Assembly (NCBI GenBank): GCA_030512295.1
Contig: JAULSR010000012.1
Span: 62,001 to 126,000, forward strand
Direction: 5' to 3'
Length of the DNA: 64,000 bases
Source: Bombardia bombarda
Lineage: Eukaryota; Ascomycota; Sordariomycetes; Sordariales; Lasiosphaeriaceae
Shown here: positions 11,836-23,822 of the stretch, in pieces
How the letters are laid out: each line of letters opens with the position of its first letter
How positions within the stretch are numbered: position 1 is the first letter of the stretch
Made by a program: the position numbers and the translations under genes
Notes under the pieces: model-generated
The model's input: only the letters and a program-made list of their open reading frames with translations
The model's database searches: none
Told to the model about the DNA's origin: nothing

Positions 11836-12779
11836 CCACCCTCCTCCCCGCCAACCTGCACCCGATGGCGCCTCAACACCCCCACCAGATTCTGCACCAA
11901 GCTCGCCGCCATGGTCGACTCCTTGCCCGCCCTCTGCAGCAGCCGAAACGCCCTCGCCAGCTCCGCCCTCCTCGTCTCTGCCTCCGCTTTGGCCCTCGCA
12001 CCCACAATCTCCCCTGCGACCGGCGGCGGCGCCAGCACAGGATCCGTGCTGAGCACGACACAGGCCATAAACAGGTGGTTGATCACGGTACCGCTGCGCT
12101 GCGGTCGCGGGAATCGCTCAGCATCCACACCTTCGACCCCCCCTCCTCCTTGTCTCTGTTCGCCCCCCGCAGACGATGCAGTATACTCCCCCATGAGCAA
12201 CGAACTCGCAATATCCAGCACCGCCCGCGCCGAAAACAGACACGCAGCCTTGAACCGCTGATACCTCGGGTCCAGCCCCTTATCCGCCGTGCCCCACAGC
12301 AGAAACGGCCGAAACAGCCTCGCGCGGCGCGCATGAGACGCCAGCCGGATAATCTGGTGGATCATCGCTATCGCAGCCGGGGCTGGTGGCATGTCGCTCT
12401 GATCGAGGGACCGCGGCGGTGGCGGCGGTGGCGGTGAGAGGTTGGCCATGCCGTCGAGGAAGAGCTGGTCGATGGCGAGGACGGACTCGTAGGGCAGGTT
12501 GTCGATCTCGCTCTGGCCGCGGGGGACGAGAGCGGGGGCAGGGTGTCTGTGATTGTGCGGCAGATCTCGGCGAGGTGGATGCGCAGGGTGGGGTAGGCTG
12601 TAGTCATGGAGGGGATGATTGCGTCGGGGGAGGCGGTGGTGCGGGTGGTGATGGGGTTGACGTCGTTGATGGAGATGTCGCGGGGGTAGCGGACGTTCAT
12701 GTGGTGCGGGTTGATGATGTAGGTGCGGTAGAGGGGGCCGCTCATTGTGGAGAGGAGCCTGGGGGGTTGTATGTCAGAG

Positions 12780-12810
<31 letters not shown>

Positions 12811-14145
12811 CAGAATATCATGTTGTTGGGACACATGGGAAAGAGGACAGAGAGACACTTACCAATCCGTTGAAGCAATGTGCCACCACATGCGTCTCTT
12901 GATCTCCTTGGCAATCTCATCATCGTCCTTTGTCTCATCGTCCTTTGTCTCATCATCAGGCGAGTCATGCAGTGAGCTGGGCACATCAATAAGGTGCAAC
13001 GACAGCTCTCGGGCAGAGGTGACTATGGAGCTTTGCAGACGATGAAATCGCGGCGAGCAGCCCTCCATCTGGTATATCAGGTCCGAAAGGATCACGCTCG
13101 CCTGAATCCCTTCGAGTGTTCCCACCTGGGATGGCGCTCGCTGGGCATGATCCAGCAGATCCCATGCGTCATTTTGCCACGCAAGTGAGCGCTTGGTCGC
13201 CTGGGCTTCCGACTTGAAGAGGGAGACGATGCGGGTGTTCTTGGGGTCCCAGTAGAAGGTGCTGGTGGCACAGATGATCAGCACCAGGGCCACGCTTGCA
13301 AGGTCCACACCCGCGTTCCTGTGAAGACGGGCACAGAGGTCGTGTATCAGCGCTCGCATGGTTGGGGGGTGAACAACGCCAATGAAGACGTGTTGGCCGG
13401 CGATGTAGTCGTCGAGGAGGACGAGCATATCATCTTTGGTGGGCAGCGAGATACATGTGGGGGGGGGTTGTGGCTCTTCCTGGTCAGCAGCATCGTGAAG
13501 GCTGCTGAAGCTGCTGTGCTTCGCAATGCGGAAGGTGAAGCGGTTCATGTACTTCGACTCCTTTTGATGGGATGATTGTTATTGTCAGTCATAATGGGTT
13601 GGGGCTGATGAATGGAGACGAAGTGGAGCGAGCAACTGTTCAACCCACCAGCGAGTTTTCAATCACATAGGGATGCTGAAATTCGGTCGGGTCATCATCG
13701 CCATTCCAGCCTTTCAGAGGCTGTTGGAGGGCAGACGAAGACGACTCGGGAAGCTCTGTGCGGCTGCCAGCAAAGACAGCCCGCTCCAGGCGCTCAAGCC
13801 TCTGTAGAATCTGCGAGGTGTCATTGCCGGATGTGTGGCTGCGTGGTAGTTTTATTATGTTAACAAGGCCACAAGATGTGTGTCATGTTTTTTTTTTTTT
13901 CTTAGCACTTACTCAGTCAGGTGGTGGGGAGTAGTCGAGGTGGATGAGGCAGAGGCGGTAGGGAGAATGCCGTTGCACGACTGGCGACGGGCGACGCAGC
14001 TGGAACACGGCCGCGCCCTGTCGCACTTCAGTTTCTTGAGCCGGCAAAAGTCGCAGGACACCTGGGGCTGCCTGCGTCCATGGCCACGAGCCAATCCGGG
14101 CGGCTCTGTACTATGGCGCTCTGGAGTGGATAGCTTGCGCTTCAT
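11406..14145 (-). CDS. Zn2Cys6 transcription factor with fungal_trans domain
   Basis: Exons on the minus strand are 14145-13913, 13838-13649, 13560-12863 and 12758-11406. Exon 1 encodes the GAL4-type cluster with cysteines at 31, 34, 41, 47, 50 and 57 (CDFCRLKKLKC-x5-C). Exon 2 adds the LQRLERLERAVF linker helix. Exons 3 and 4 hold the fungal_trans regulatory region with the typical RRMWWHIASTDWLLS, split by intron 3, and HHMNVRYPRDIS. The C-terminus has poly-Ala, poly-Gly and Gln tracts and an acidic/aromatic tail ending in DLDVFAGSL. The frame breaks once, in the G5 run at 12521-12525 (plus strand); adding one base gives 824 residues. It is a nuclear DNA-binding regulator by family; its targets are unknown. 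It is transcribed toward the aldolase gene. Confidence 0.85.
11787..11835. repeat. CAG/CTG trinucleotide repeat encoding poly-Ala
   Basis: About fifteen CAG units on the plus strand, read on the minus strand as GCT codons, give a poly-alanine run in the regulator gene. A shorter CAC run just upstream (11721-11756) encodes poly-Gly. Length variation here would change the protein but not the frame. Confidence 0.85.
12775..12815. repeat. hexanucleotide repeat in intron 3 of the regulator gene
   Basis: The unit CAGAGC/GAGCCA is repeated six to seven times. It lies inside the intron between 12862 and 12759 of the minus-strand Zn2Cys6 gene. Confidence 0.85.
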
Positions 14146-14532
14146 GCTGGCTGCGCTTGTTCCACTGTTTCACCGTTTCACTGTTAAGGTAAGTTTGTTT
14201 GACGGGAATTGAAAGTGGCGCGAGGGAGGGGTCCATCCGGATATTCCGCGGACCCCCCCATTTTTACAGGTAGTCTATGTCGGATCGTGCATTGTGGCCG
14301 ATGACTAATGCCATCCAACATAACCCCGACAAATCCATTCTGCTCCATGGCAACTTCTCAATGGAACCAAACGCCAGTATCAAAAACTTGCAAAAAAAAA
14401 GTCTATTCCATCTGCCAGATTCAATGCTATGCTATCTTGTCTACCGCTTCCCTACCCATCATGACATTCATACCATCATGACATTCATACCATCATGACA
14501 TTCATACCATCATAACGTTGAAAGCTCCCCCG
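14146..14532. other. spacer with a 17-bp tandem repeat
   Basis: Region upstream of the Zn2Cys6 gene and downstream of the TLC gene. At 14457-14511 a 17-bp unit (CATCATGACATTCATAC) is repeated three times. No gene is seen. Confidence 0.6.
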
Positions 14533-15652
14533 CTACTCCGCCTTCTTCTCCTTCTTCTCCTTCTTCTCCTTCTTCTTCTCCTCCGTCTCCGTCCCCCTCG
14601 ATTTGATATGCCCTCGCATCGTCCTCACCATCTTGGCGAACCAAAACGCGCTCAGCCCCATGACAACAGCGTGGGTGCACATAAACGAGGCGCCAACCCA
14701 CCACTCAGCGCGGTGCTCCAGCATCAACGGCGGTCCCTTGGCGAGGCGATAAATGGTCGACGACGGCCCCGGCGCTTGCAGGGCCGTCCAGACATCACCA
14801 AAGAAGGTGGTGGTCATGTAGGCGCCCCATAACAGGCGACAGCAGGCGAAGGTGATGACGAGGATTATGCCGTTGACGACCTGCAGCAGGGAGCCGGCGC
14901 GGCCCGTCTTGTTGAGGAACCAGTGGATGTTGACGAAGGGGGTGGACAGTTCGACGAGGCCGTATTGCATGCCGTAGTAGAGGCCAAAGGGGCGCTAGGG
15001 ATGGGTGTTAGTACGTGGTTCACCAACAACACCACCACCATCCAGAACAACAAAAAGAAAAAAGAAAAAAGAAGAAAAAAGAAAAAAGAAGAAAAAAGAA
15101 AAAAGAAGAAAAAAGAAAAAAGAAAAAAAAAGAAAAAAAAAAAGAAAAAAAAAAAACCCACAAATCCCAAAACCGTAATACAAAGCCCCACCACCGCATG
15201 CAACAGCCCCAAACCACCACCAACCCCCCCAAGCTCGCTGACACTACCAGCGCAGACTTTGACATCCCACAGGAAATAACCCGCGCTGACCGCCTGCACG
15301 AGCCCGCCGGCGCCCGTGTACCCCCACAGCCTGTCCTCCCAGGTCGCGTTGGCGCGCCCCTCGTCCGCCAGCAGCACGTACGGCAGCACGAGCGACAGCA
15401 TGGTCGCGTTGACGAGCGACGTGAAGTGCATGTCCCACTGCGCCTGCGTGTGACGGGGCAGGCGGGGGTACCGCGCGGGCCCGAGCAGCCACGTGGACAG
15501 GCGCGGGGACAGCGTGTCGTTGATGAAGGTGAAGACCAAGAAGCTGGCGAGCACCTCGTGCAGGTGCAGGGGCAGCGTGTGCAGGTGCACGGTCGTGGCG
15601 AGGGGGTGAGGGCCGCGCGCACCCAGGGCGGGGGCGCGAACGGGTCTAGCAT
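14533..15652 (-). CDS. TLC-domain ER membrane protein
   Basis: Minus-strand exons are 15652-15162 and 14994-14533. Several hydrophobic segments alternate with loops: HEVLASFLVFTFINDTL, a segment around LVNATMLSLVLPYVLL, one around GLLHAVVGLCITVLGF, then QVVNGIILVITFACCRLLWG and VGASFMCTHAVVMGLSAFWF. The pattern YYGMQYGLVELSTPFVNIHW with its acidic and His residues is typical of TLC domains (PF03798; TRAM/LAG1/CLN8 fold), whose members act in ER lipid synthesis or sensing. The Lys/Glu-rich tail ends in KKAE, a KKXX ER-retrieval signal. The start MLDPFAPPPW is joined to the rest only if one base is added in the G5 run at 15602-15606 (plus strand), giving 317 residues. The intron is crammed with an A/G-rich repeat. 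Confidence 0.8.
15046..15156. repeat. A/G-rich microsatellite inside the TLC gene intron
   Basis: Over 100 bp of AAAAAAGAA-type units on the plus strand. On the coding strand this is a long polypyrimidine (T/C) tract between donor 15161 and acceptor 14995. Confidence 0.9.
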
Positions 15653-16699
15653 TTGGTGGGAGGTGGTTTGGAATGAGGTTCGTTCGGTTCTAGGTTGGTT
15701 GGTGAGGGGTGAGAAATAATGGTGATGGTTTAGGTTGCGGCGATGCAGATCGGTTTCAATGTGGATGTTGAGGTTTGGGTTCAGGTTGAGGTTGAGAGAT
15801 TCAGCGACATGGAGACGACAAGCTGGCAATGAGCAATGACGCTGCCGCCCGGGTCTTGAACAAGTCTGCGCTAGAAAACAGGCAGGCTGCGCCACCTTTT
15901 CAGGAAAATTCAGAATATGGATCACACGTGACGGTGGTGGGTGCGAATTGGCATTTTCTTTTTGAACTGTTCGGTGTCGCACTTGGGCTGGGAAGTCGTT
16001 CCTTCCAAATCGCACAGGTTGTCTTGTCTCACAGGAAACGGGCCAGCAGGCAATTGCACCACTGCTTGACTGAGGTCGGGGTTGCTTCTCCCATGGACTG
16101 GAATCGGCAAATACCCCCCCCCCCCAACAGATAAAGATAGCAATGGCGGGGTTACTTCACCCGCCTGTCGTCGGATTGCTTCCCGTCATAATTCTTTCCC
16201 TTCGAAAACGAGATGGATGCAAGTTGAATCGGGACGTTTTCTGGTGACGTACCGTCGCTTGCTTGGCACCTGCTAAGTGCGGCGGTTAGCGTTGGTGGGG
16301 AACTGGGCAATAGGGGTTTTGTTTGGGTTTCACTTTCACCAACGCCTCTGTGGGGTCGTTGTAGATTTGGTGATAGGGCAAAAGGTTTGTTGTCCAGATA
16401 TGTAAGGAAGGAAAGTCTTCAATCCGCTTGCATAATGTATATAGTTTGTCTATGTGCGCTGAAGGTGTCTGGGGATTATGCCGGAGCAATGCAGACGACA
16501 AAGTATGTTGAAACAGATGAACCTGTCCGACATTGAGATTGGGATTGACGGGCAGAGATCAGAGAATTAAAACCGAGGCCACATAGTAACCAAACCGAGG
16601 CCATAGTAACCAAACCGAGGCCATAGTAACCAAAACCCTTCTATTCTATCAGGAGAGATGCTTTGTGACTGCACAATTTCTTGTCGCTTGACATCACGC
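15653..16699. other. intergenic spacer with a 20-bp tandem repeat
   Basis: Promoter region of the TLC gene and 3' flank of the haloperoxidase gene. At about 16573-16637 a unit of about 20 bp (CCGAGGCCATAGTAACCAAA) is repeated three times. A poly-C run is at 16113-16123. I see no coding sequence with family motifs. Confidence 0.6.
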
Positions 16700-17577
16700 C
16701 TAGGCCGGCGACGCGGCCACAACTCTCGCAAACATTGCACCCAGGTCCTTTTGAGTTTCGGGGACAAAGTAACCCTCGGTAAACGGAATGCGCTCATTTT
16801 CTGTTCACAAATCTAATCAGCATCACAGCATCACAGCATTCTTGTTACAGTATCTCAAGTGTGAACTCACCGAAAAAAGCCCTAACCCATGATTTCGGCG
16901 CAGCGTCGGCCGCCGTGTCCCACATGGTGGTCAAGTAGAGAGCAGTTGTCCCCAGGCTGAAATTTGGACCAGCAGTGAAGCCAGGATTGGCACTCATGGC
17001 GTCCTGCACGCGAGCAGCGCGTGCCGCCGCCGCAACCTCGATTGTCACGTAATCGCCCGTGCTGTTGGTGTAGAGATCGAGTCTCTCGGCCGTGTGTCCC
17101 CAAATGTTCAGGTCAAAGTTCAAGGCGTCCCCGAATACTTTGTCGTTGCGAGACAGCGACCCGTCGAACTGGATCTCGGGATAAGCCCCTGGCGAGGCCA
17201 GGTCATCAAGGTTGAAAGTCGAGTTGTCACCCGTGGTCGAGATGCCGGCCGCAAGCACTTGGTCGACCACACCGTCAAAGAGGGTGGCAGGGTAGTTGTA
17301 GGCATTCGAGACGCCGGATCGGATGGCGAGCTTGTCGATGAACTTTCCCGAGCGAGGGAGATAGCCGTGATTCGCCATGGCATTGAGACCGGGGCAAGGG
17401 GATCGCTCTGCAGCATCATTGTCAGTTTTTCTTGGGTGGTTAAGATATGAAATTTGGGTCAGAAGACTGACTGTCATCTGGTCCCGCTACGTGCCACTCA
17501 TGTCCTGCCGGCTCCGGGAAGCAAGAGGCGGTTCCAAGGGCCATAAGACCCAACTTGACGATCGAAAACAGCTTCAT
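16700..17577 (-). CDS. secreted heme haloperoxidase/unspecific peroxygenase-family protein
   Basis: Minus-strand exons are 17577-17472, 17407-16871 and 16800-16700, all GT-AG, giving 247 residues with a stop at 16702-16700. The N-terminus (MKLFSIVKLGLMALGTASC) is a signal peptide. Exon 2 carries the Peroxidase_2 (PF01328) heme-binding motif SPCPGLNAMANHGYLPRSGK, with axial Cys at residue 40. The second motif reads IQFDGSLSRND (residues 114-124). The C-terminal exon restores the family ending NERIPFTEGYFVPETQKDLG. The length matches short ascomycete members. These enzymes use hydrogen peroxide to halogenate or oxygenate substrates outside the cell. In the second motif the usual acid-base Glu appears as Gln 115, so activity may differ. 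A minus-strand TATA box lies about 135 bp upstream. Confidence 0.9.
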
Positions 17578-17626
17578 GGCTCCACAGGTTGATATGCACG
17601 TTGGTGATGAAGGTGTTGGTGATGAT

Positions 17627-17634
<8 letters not shown>

Positions 17635-17658
<24 letters not shown>
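17635..17658. repeat. TG dinucleotide repeat
   Basis: About a dozen uninterrupted TG units in the promoter or leader of the haloperoxidase gene, between its ATG and TATA box. Confidence 0.9.
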
Positions 17659-17660
<2 letters not shown>

Positions 17661-17711
17661 GGTGGGTGGGTGAGAAATTCGAAATTTTTGTCCCAACTCT
17701 TAGGATGTAGC

Positions 17712-17721
17712 TATATATAAG
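17712..17721 (-). promoter_or_regulatory. TATA box of the haloperoxidase gene
   Basis: TTATATATAG on the minus strand, about 135 bp upstream of the ATG at 17577. Confidence 0.5.
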
Positions 17722-20700
17722 GCATCGGTGATATCTTCTCGAGGCATCGTATCACTTAGATTGAGATAAACCGGCGATGATTGAGGAGCGTATTCGTTGT
17801 GCAAGGCCGGAACTCAGCCCCAAATTGCGTTCAGCCCCTTGGGCTAAACCGCAGAAGGTTAGCTTCACAGCTGAAGAAGCAGGGCGTATTCTATACGCAT
17901 AATCGCATATTGATATCGCGTATCCAAAACTCAAATCATGGGGGCGTATTCGGTCAGAATTTCCGACCCCTGAACTGCAGCTAATCTTGCCCACGGGCCG
18001 CGATGAGAACCGTGGTCTAGACTGTCGTCTTCAAAGTCTGGGTTCTCATTTGGTACCATTCGGGCTTCCCAGGCTTCTTGAGGCTGAGCTCAGGTAGCCC
18101 TACGGCTAAGTGCCTTGGAGTTAAAGTTGACGACCTTGGTCTACGTAGATCCTAGACCTAGCAGCCATCCATGAGGCAACGCAAGCAACATACGCAAATC
18201 CGGTCAGGCCGTGTACGCAAATCCCCAACGTCTGCATGATTTCAAGGGCAAGGAGTAAGGGCCTAGTATATCTGTGTATATGCCCAGACACCAGAATACC
18301 ACGGGCTCGGGTTTTGTTATCCAGGGCCTGACCGCTATAACGGCTGTTGGTTCTTCATACCCGGTAATGGATAGGAGACTAATGTACCTCCGGCTTGGTT
18401 GAGTTGGCTGACATGCGCTGTTAGTGCGTTGACGTTTCACAAAGCGGCTAAATGTTACACAAGATAGATGCAGTGGGCCAGTTTGCAAATCTAGGATAGC
18501 TGACATTGTTCTGGCCCCCGAGTCGCTATGTTTTTGTTGGGTGGTGGTGGTGCTCGTCCTTTTGCCATGCAGGTAGGTAGGTACCTTTGTAACTTCAAGT
18601 TGTCATAGAGGTACAGATGGCTGAGAGTATATTAAATGCGTTCACACTGATCACATCGGGTCTTGCGCGGAGCGAGTAAACTTATAAAGACATATTGAGG
18701 AGTCTTGTCTTGGTAGGTACCAAATGAAGGCGGATGACATTATCGTCCCGCAATGTTAACTTCAGATCTGAAGGATGAGTTAAAGTGGCCCCTTTGATTC
18801 AGATCCTGGCATATAGGAACAGCTTATTCAGACAGGAACTGTGGGAACTTTGCGTCTTTCACGTTACACAAAAAAGATACATGTATACAAGGTCTTTGCC
18901 CAATGGTGGGTGGTGACTGGCCCGTGTACGATTGAAATAGGGGAGCCATGTCAACGACGCCCTTCCCTGTATCTTGGGGTGGCAATCTGGTCACTTAAAG
19001 GTAAGGTACGTAGTATTTTGCGCAGTCTGTAAGTGTCCGAAGCGCATTAATCCATTGTCTGAGTAGGTAAACCGCATTTTGTAGAAGCGGTCTGGTGGTA
19101 AGCTCGGGCATGCCTTATCCATTTCTTGGGGAAGGAAACTTGGCACGGTCACTAGTTGCGCCGGCCCGTCGGCGCATATACTGATGGCCGATGGGTACGT
19201 TGGCTTGGGGATGGCCAGTTGACCCTTGTCAAACTCCGTTAACTACATGTGCCCAAATATGCACCTGCTCCTTGGGTAAGTGCTGCCGGCCAATGGCCAG
19301 TAATAAGAACCTCAACGTATAGGTACCTACCTGCATGTATCTACCTCGGCATAAGTGTTTCGATGGATAACGTAAGCCGGAGACAGCGATGGGGTTATAC
19401 TTAACTTGACCTGTCTACCCAGCCTATGTACGCTCAATGTTGCACACAACGGTCCTCCGTCTGCTTCCCACCCCGCGCCCGCAGCATACTGGTTAGACAG
19501 TTAGAATTGCAGTGTATCCCGTTGACCGCCCCGGTGGTGGGACACGGCCCGGGGACGGAGAAATAGAGAGGCATTATGCAGGTACCTGATGGTTCGTGCT
19601 CGTGTTCGTATATACGATCAAAAGCTCCCTTATCTCCTGGTGTGTGTCATGTCTTAGGCCGCTATTTCACAAAGCTCGGAGATGCGGTTTTGAGACTGGA
19701 GAATCAACTGAGATTTTAGTCGACAAAGTCTACTTCGTACTCTAAGATTTAAGCTTATATTTACCGAGTTTTATCAGACTGTGACTGGAAGAAGAACTCG
19801 CTTGGGTTTGCTAGGCGAACTGGGCGGGCCGTGGACGGGACATAAGGGAATCGGACAAGCGACGCCAATCGGCACCGCAGCGCACAGTTAGTTATCCCCA
19901 GCTGTGTTGTTGCACGGCTAGTCTCAAAACATAATCCCACTAGGCTCTAAAATAGAAAATGATTCTGGCTTGGCAGGTCTTGGCAAGTTCTGAGAGGGGT
20001 CGGGGTAGCTTGACTAAGGTAGCCGCCGAATCCCAGCTGATCGGTGAGAATTCACCCTCCACACTGTGTAACATGAAGCCAGGTGCATGCGCTGGGGCAG
20101 GATTGGCAAGATAGGTGACTCATTGGCCCTTCCAGATGGTCGTGTAGCATCATCATTGGATGGCACAGCAACACGGGATACGCTTATCGGGAAGTTCTGC
20201 TTTTGCTTGGTTTTTTTTTTCTTCGGCGCGCAACGGAACCAAACTTGGGCATCCAGGCCCAGGCCCAGTGGTGTGTCCCCAGTCCCCACACGGTCCGGGG
20301 GAGGGTTTGCGTGAATTTTGGAGATGCTAAAATGCCCCCCCCTAGGTACCTGCACAGGGCACGCGACAGGCTTGTACACTAACTAGTGTGCGCGCTCCAA
20401 ATCCAAATCACGTAAATCGCTAGAAGTCCATTGTCTTGGCTCCTGCGTATAAAGCATGCTCCCAGGCGGTGTATAAGACTGCCACGACTCCCTGCCATAG
20501 ACAAGCAAAGGTGGCTCCAGGACTGTTTAATGAGCCATTGAAGCTTAGTTACACAGCCGGGGACAGGGGCGGTTTAGTCCTGATGCTAAGTCCCCAACTT
20601 GTCTCAGAGGCGCAGCTCTCGTGACGTAAAGCAGTCGATGGCTACTCCAGAACAGACGATAATCGATTCCAAATCTAGAAGGCGGTGCTCCCAACGACAT

Positions 20701-21032
20701 TTTCCCCTGGAGGATGGCTGGAACTGTGCATGGGCTGCTTACTGGTGCTTTTGCAGCACGCATCATTACTAATCTCTGGGCGACGATTAAAGCAAGAAAC
20801 TGGCCAGTGCCTTATCCAATCCACTGTCAATTGTGGATGACTGCAACTTCACATCATCCCACGTGGCCGAGCACTGAATAACACCTACCTGCCTTACATA
20901 AATACTAATATAGCAGTTATCCCAAGCGAGCAGCGACCACCCATCATCACCCGTGACAAAGCATTTGACGCATCCCAGTCCCAACCTTTTTCTTCACCAC
21001 CACTTATTCTTCGCTTTCAATACAAATCATTC
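17722..21032. other. gene-poor region of 3.3 kb
   Basis: No gene is supported. Open frames are short, overlapping and lack domain motifs or good splice patterns. The stretch holds several copies of GTAGGTACCT-like words (near 18570, 19320 and 20345). The part 17750-18130 has an even base composition that might be a worn transposon fragment, but I could not match it to a family. The right end is the promoter of the second Zn2Cys6 gene. Confidence 0.5.
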
Positions 21033-23006
21033 ATGGACGACACCGCATCAGGGGCTGACATCGAAAGAAGTGGAACCGACCACAAGACCCGCAGACCGCA
21101 CAGGAAGTCGAGGTACGGTTGCACAAAGTGCAAGCAGCGCAGAATTAAGGTACGCACTTGGCACAAATGAAACGAATGTGGTGTAGTAATTTGCTAATAA
21201 TGACTGCGACATGTAGTGCGACGAGCTCACTCCGCGGTGTTCAAGATGCACCAAGAAGAATTTGAACTGCCAATACCCCCAGAGACAGGCCGTTCCAGGC
21301 CCTGGCCACGCGCTAGGGGGCCACAAGACGATTATTGGATGGACCCCATCGACCCCTTGCTTCTGCAGCTCGATGAGTCTCACGACTCCCGGATGGACTA
21401 CGGGGTGGGCACCAGCAGCCCCGAGAACTCGAGCCATTCGTCCGCCGTTGCTGGCAGTCCCCTGTCGTCGACATCAGGAGCTGCTTCCTACCAATCCGTT
21501 CTGGCCGTGCCGACACACAACAGACGACTCGGCTCTCCGCTGCCGCCAGTATCGGAACAAGAGGCCGCCCAGACACTCGCTCCGGCCGAGTTTGAGCTGC
21601 TCAACCACTATCTCGAGCACACCAGCAGGCGGGACCTGACGGTTGACAACGATGAGCAATACACACTTCACACGGGCATTGCAAATCTGGCCTGCCAGAG
21701 CAAGCCCCTGATGAGATCGGTCTTGGCAATAGCGGCAATATGCAAATGTTGTGACATTATCAACCAGCCGGTAGTTACTCACCAAGACCGCGGCCAAGTC
21801 ATGGACCTTTTGTCGCTGGCCGAGCAATACCACATGAGTTCACTACAAGACATTCGCGCCAGTCTCCCCGAGTCCCGGTACTACGACCACATTCTGGCCA
21901 ATGCCGCCATGATGGGCATGTACGGGTCAGGAAGCCACTGCATCCGCATATGGCTGGCAAAAACCGCCGTCTACGGCGACCCGCTGTCCGACCTGATGAC
22001 CAAAAACACCTTCCAATGGATCAGCCTCTTTCGAGCAGCGCACCTTGCCTACGTCGGCGTCCTCAACAACACGCCGCTGATGCAGGAAATGGCGGCGAGG
22101 CAGCCGCCCAGTCCGGCTGGCGGATCTGCCGTTGACCACCATGCCATGGCAAGCAGCAGCCTCCAGACGCACCTCGAGTACAAGATATCACCGCCTCGTG
22201 TCGATCAGCAGCCGGCGGCAAGAACAGCCGGAAACCACGCCCTGTGTCCCATTCTCTCCGCCACAGTCGACACGGCACTGGCCAAGCTCCACGAAAACGC
22301 CAGGGAGATCGCCCTATGCCACGCCAACACCCAGCTGAACGGCATCAGCCACTACGACGACTCCAAGACGCCGAATACGCACAGCGATCCCGACCTGCAG
22401 GCCTGCTTCACCGCCTTGGCCATCCTCGAAGGCATCGTGAGCGAAGCCTTCCACACTAACAACGACGCGAGAGCAAGCCACCACCACCACCCAGGCCACG
22501 CCCCCATCGCGTTCGAGGTCGACGTCGACCCGCTCGTGGGCCGGCTGTCCGAGGTGTCGCCCTGGCTGCGAAGATACACCGCCAGCATCACCTCCATGAT
22601 CCCCTCGCGCCTCCCGCGCAGGATGATCATGGCCTTCATCCACAAGGTCCCCACCAGGTTCCTGAACATAATCGAAGAGATGACCACCCACATCCCGCAC
22701 ACCATGACGCCCGACGGCGAAGACCTCGCCTGGGACTCGTCGTCTTATTCCACCATGAGCAAGGACCCTCCGGCGCTGGGACAGCAGCTTGCCATGGACA
22801 TATTTTCCCACTGGCTGGTTTTGGTCATCCCGCTGGACAACGTGTGGTGGATTGGTGGCATTGGGGCGTGGGAGCTCAGGCGGTTTGTGTCTTTCAGGAA
22901 ACAGATGCGGTGGAGCATATGTGTGTGGAATAAGGAGGAGGATTGGTGGCCGGAAAGCATGTATGAAGTCAGTCGACAGTTTGACAAGCATAGGAGTAGG
23001 ACGTGA
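21033..23006 (+). CDS. Zn2Cys6 transcription factor with Fungal_trans_2 domain
   Basis: Exon 1 (21033-21149) and exon 2 (21217-23006) meet inside the zinc cluster; cysteines fall at 30, 33, 40, 47, 50 and 57 with C2-C6-C6-C2-C6-C spacing (YGCTKCKQRRIK then CDELTPRCSRC). A Ser-rich linker follows, then a PF11951-type regulatory region: TLAPAEFELLNHYLEHTSRR, GIANLACQSKPLMRSVLAIA and a helical C-terminus ending near VWNKEEDWWPESMYEVSRQF. The zinc-cluster frame and the main frame differ by one base; the break is in the G5 run at 21316-21320, and one added G gives 635 residues. The family is nuclear, related in layout to UPC2-type regulators. Targets are not evident from the surroundings. Confidence 0.85.
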
Positions 23007-23822
23007 GGATTATTTTGGAGTTGGGGAGATTTTGGAATTGTAGGGAAGCAGGCCTTCGTGCCATTGTATTGTACGATTTTACATAGAGGATACTCGTCCC
23101 TCGCACTATATTATTATTAGTTGGACACCGGGATGAAAATGCTACCAAGGGGTTGGTGTGGCGACAAAAGGAGCCCATGTGCACAAATACCCCCCCCCCC
23201 TTTTTGCATCAGGTACAAATTTCAGAAATCCATTGAGCTGTGTCCCCCAAGGCCCTAAAAGAACTGAATCTTACAAGTAGTACTCGACTGCTACTATTGC
23301 CCGGATATGAGCTTTGAAACCGGTGGAATGGTGTGACGTACAATTGATTGCTCCACCCACAACACGGTCCCGGAAAAAGGGGTCAACCATAAGCACTTCA
23401 AAATCTTAGTCACACGAACACACCCTTTATTTGGGGAACAGCCACATTCTGCAAGCTGCAGCCAGACTTGTCAGCTAGAAGATCATAACCCAGAAGGTCA
23501 TAACCCAGAAGGTCATAACCCAGAAGGTTGCATTGATGACATAAGATCTCGGAAAGACAGGGGATGGACTGATGGCAGCGAACGACGTGTTAACCGTTGA
23601 CGTCCAGATGCAGCAACTCCGAATCTCCAGCTTTATTCCTTCGCAGCTCTCGGCAGATCTTATTTCCAATTAATTGTCATCAGCTTCAATTACGAACCAT
23701 TCAGTCGGTATCGCTTATTCCCCTTCCCCAATCAAATGCAAAAGTCGCCGATGCAGGGACCTCCCACAACTGGGACTAACCACGACTCCCCTTCATGAAC
23801 GACTCAACTCCCCATTGCTCCC
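23007..23822. other. spacer with 16-bp tandem repeat
   Basis: Contains a poly-C run at 23190-23199 and three copies of a 16-bp unit (CATAACCCAGAAGGT with one more base) at 23484-23528. No gene is seen up to the 5S rRNA gene. Confidence 0.6.

Noticed and set aside
17752..18130. Possible transposon fragment with an 80-codon minus-strand frame
   Set aside because: No terminal repeats, target-site duplication or recognisable transposase motif could be found by eye.
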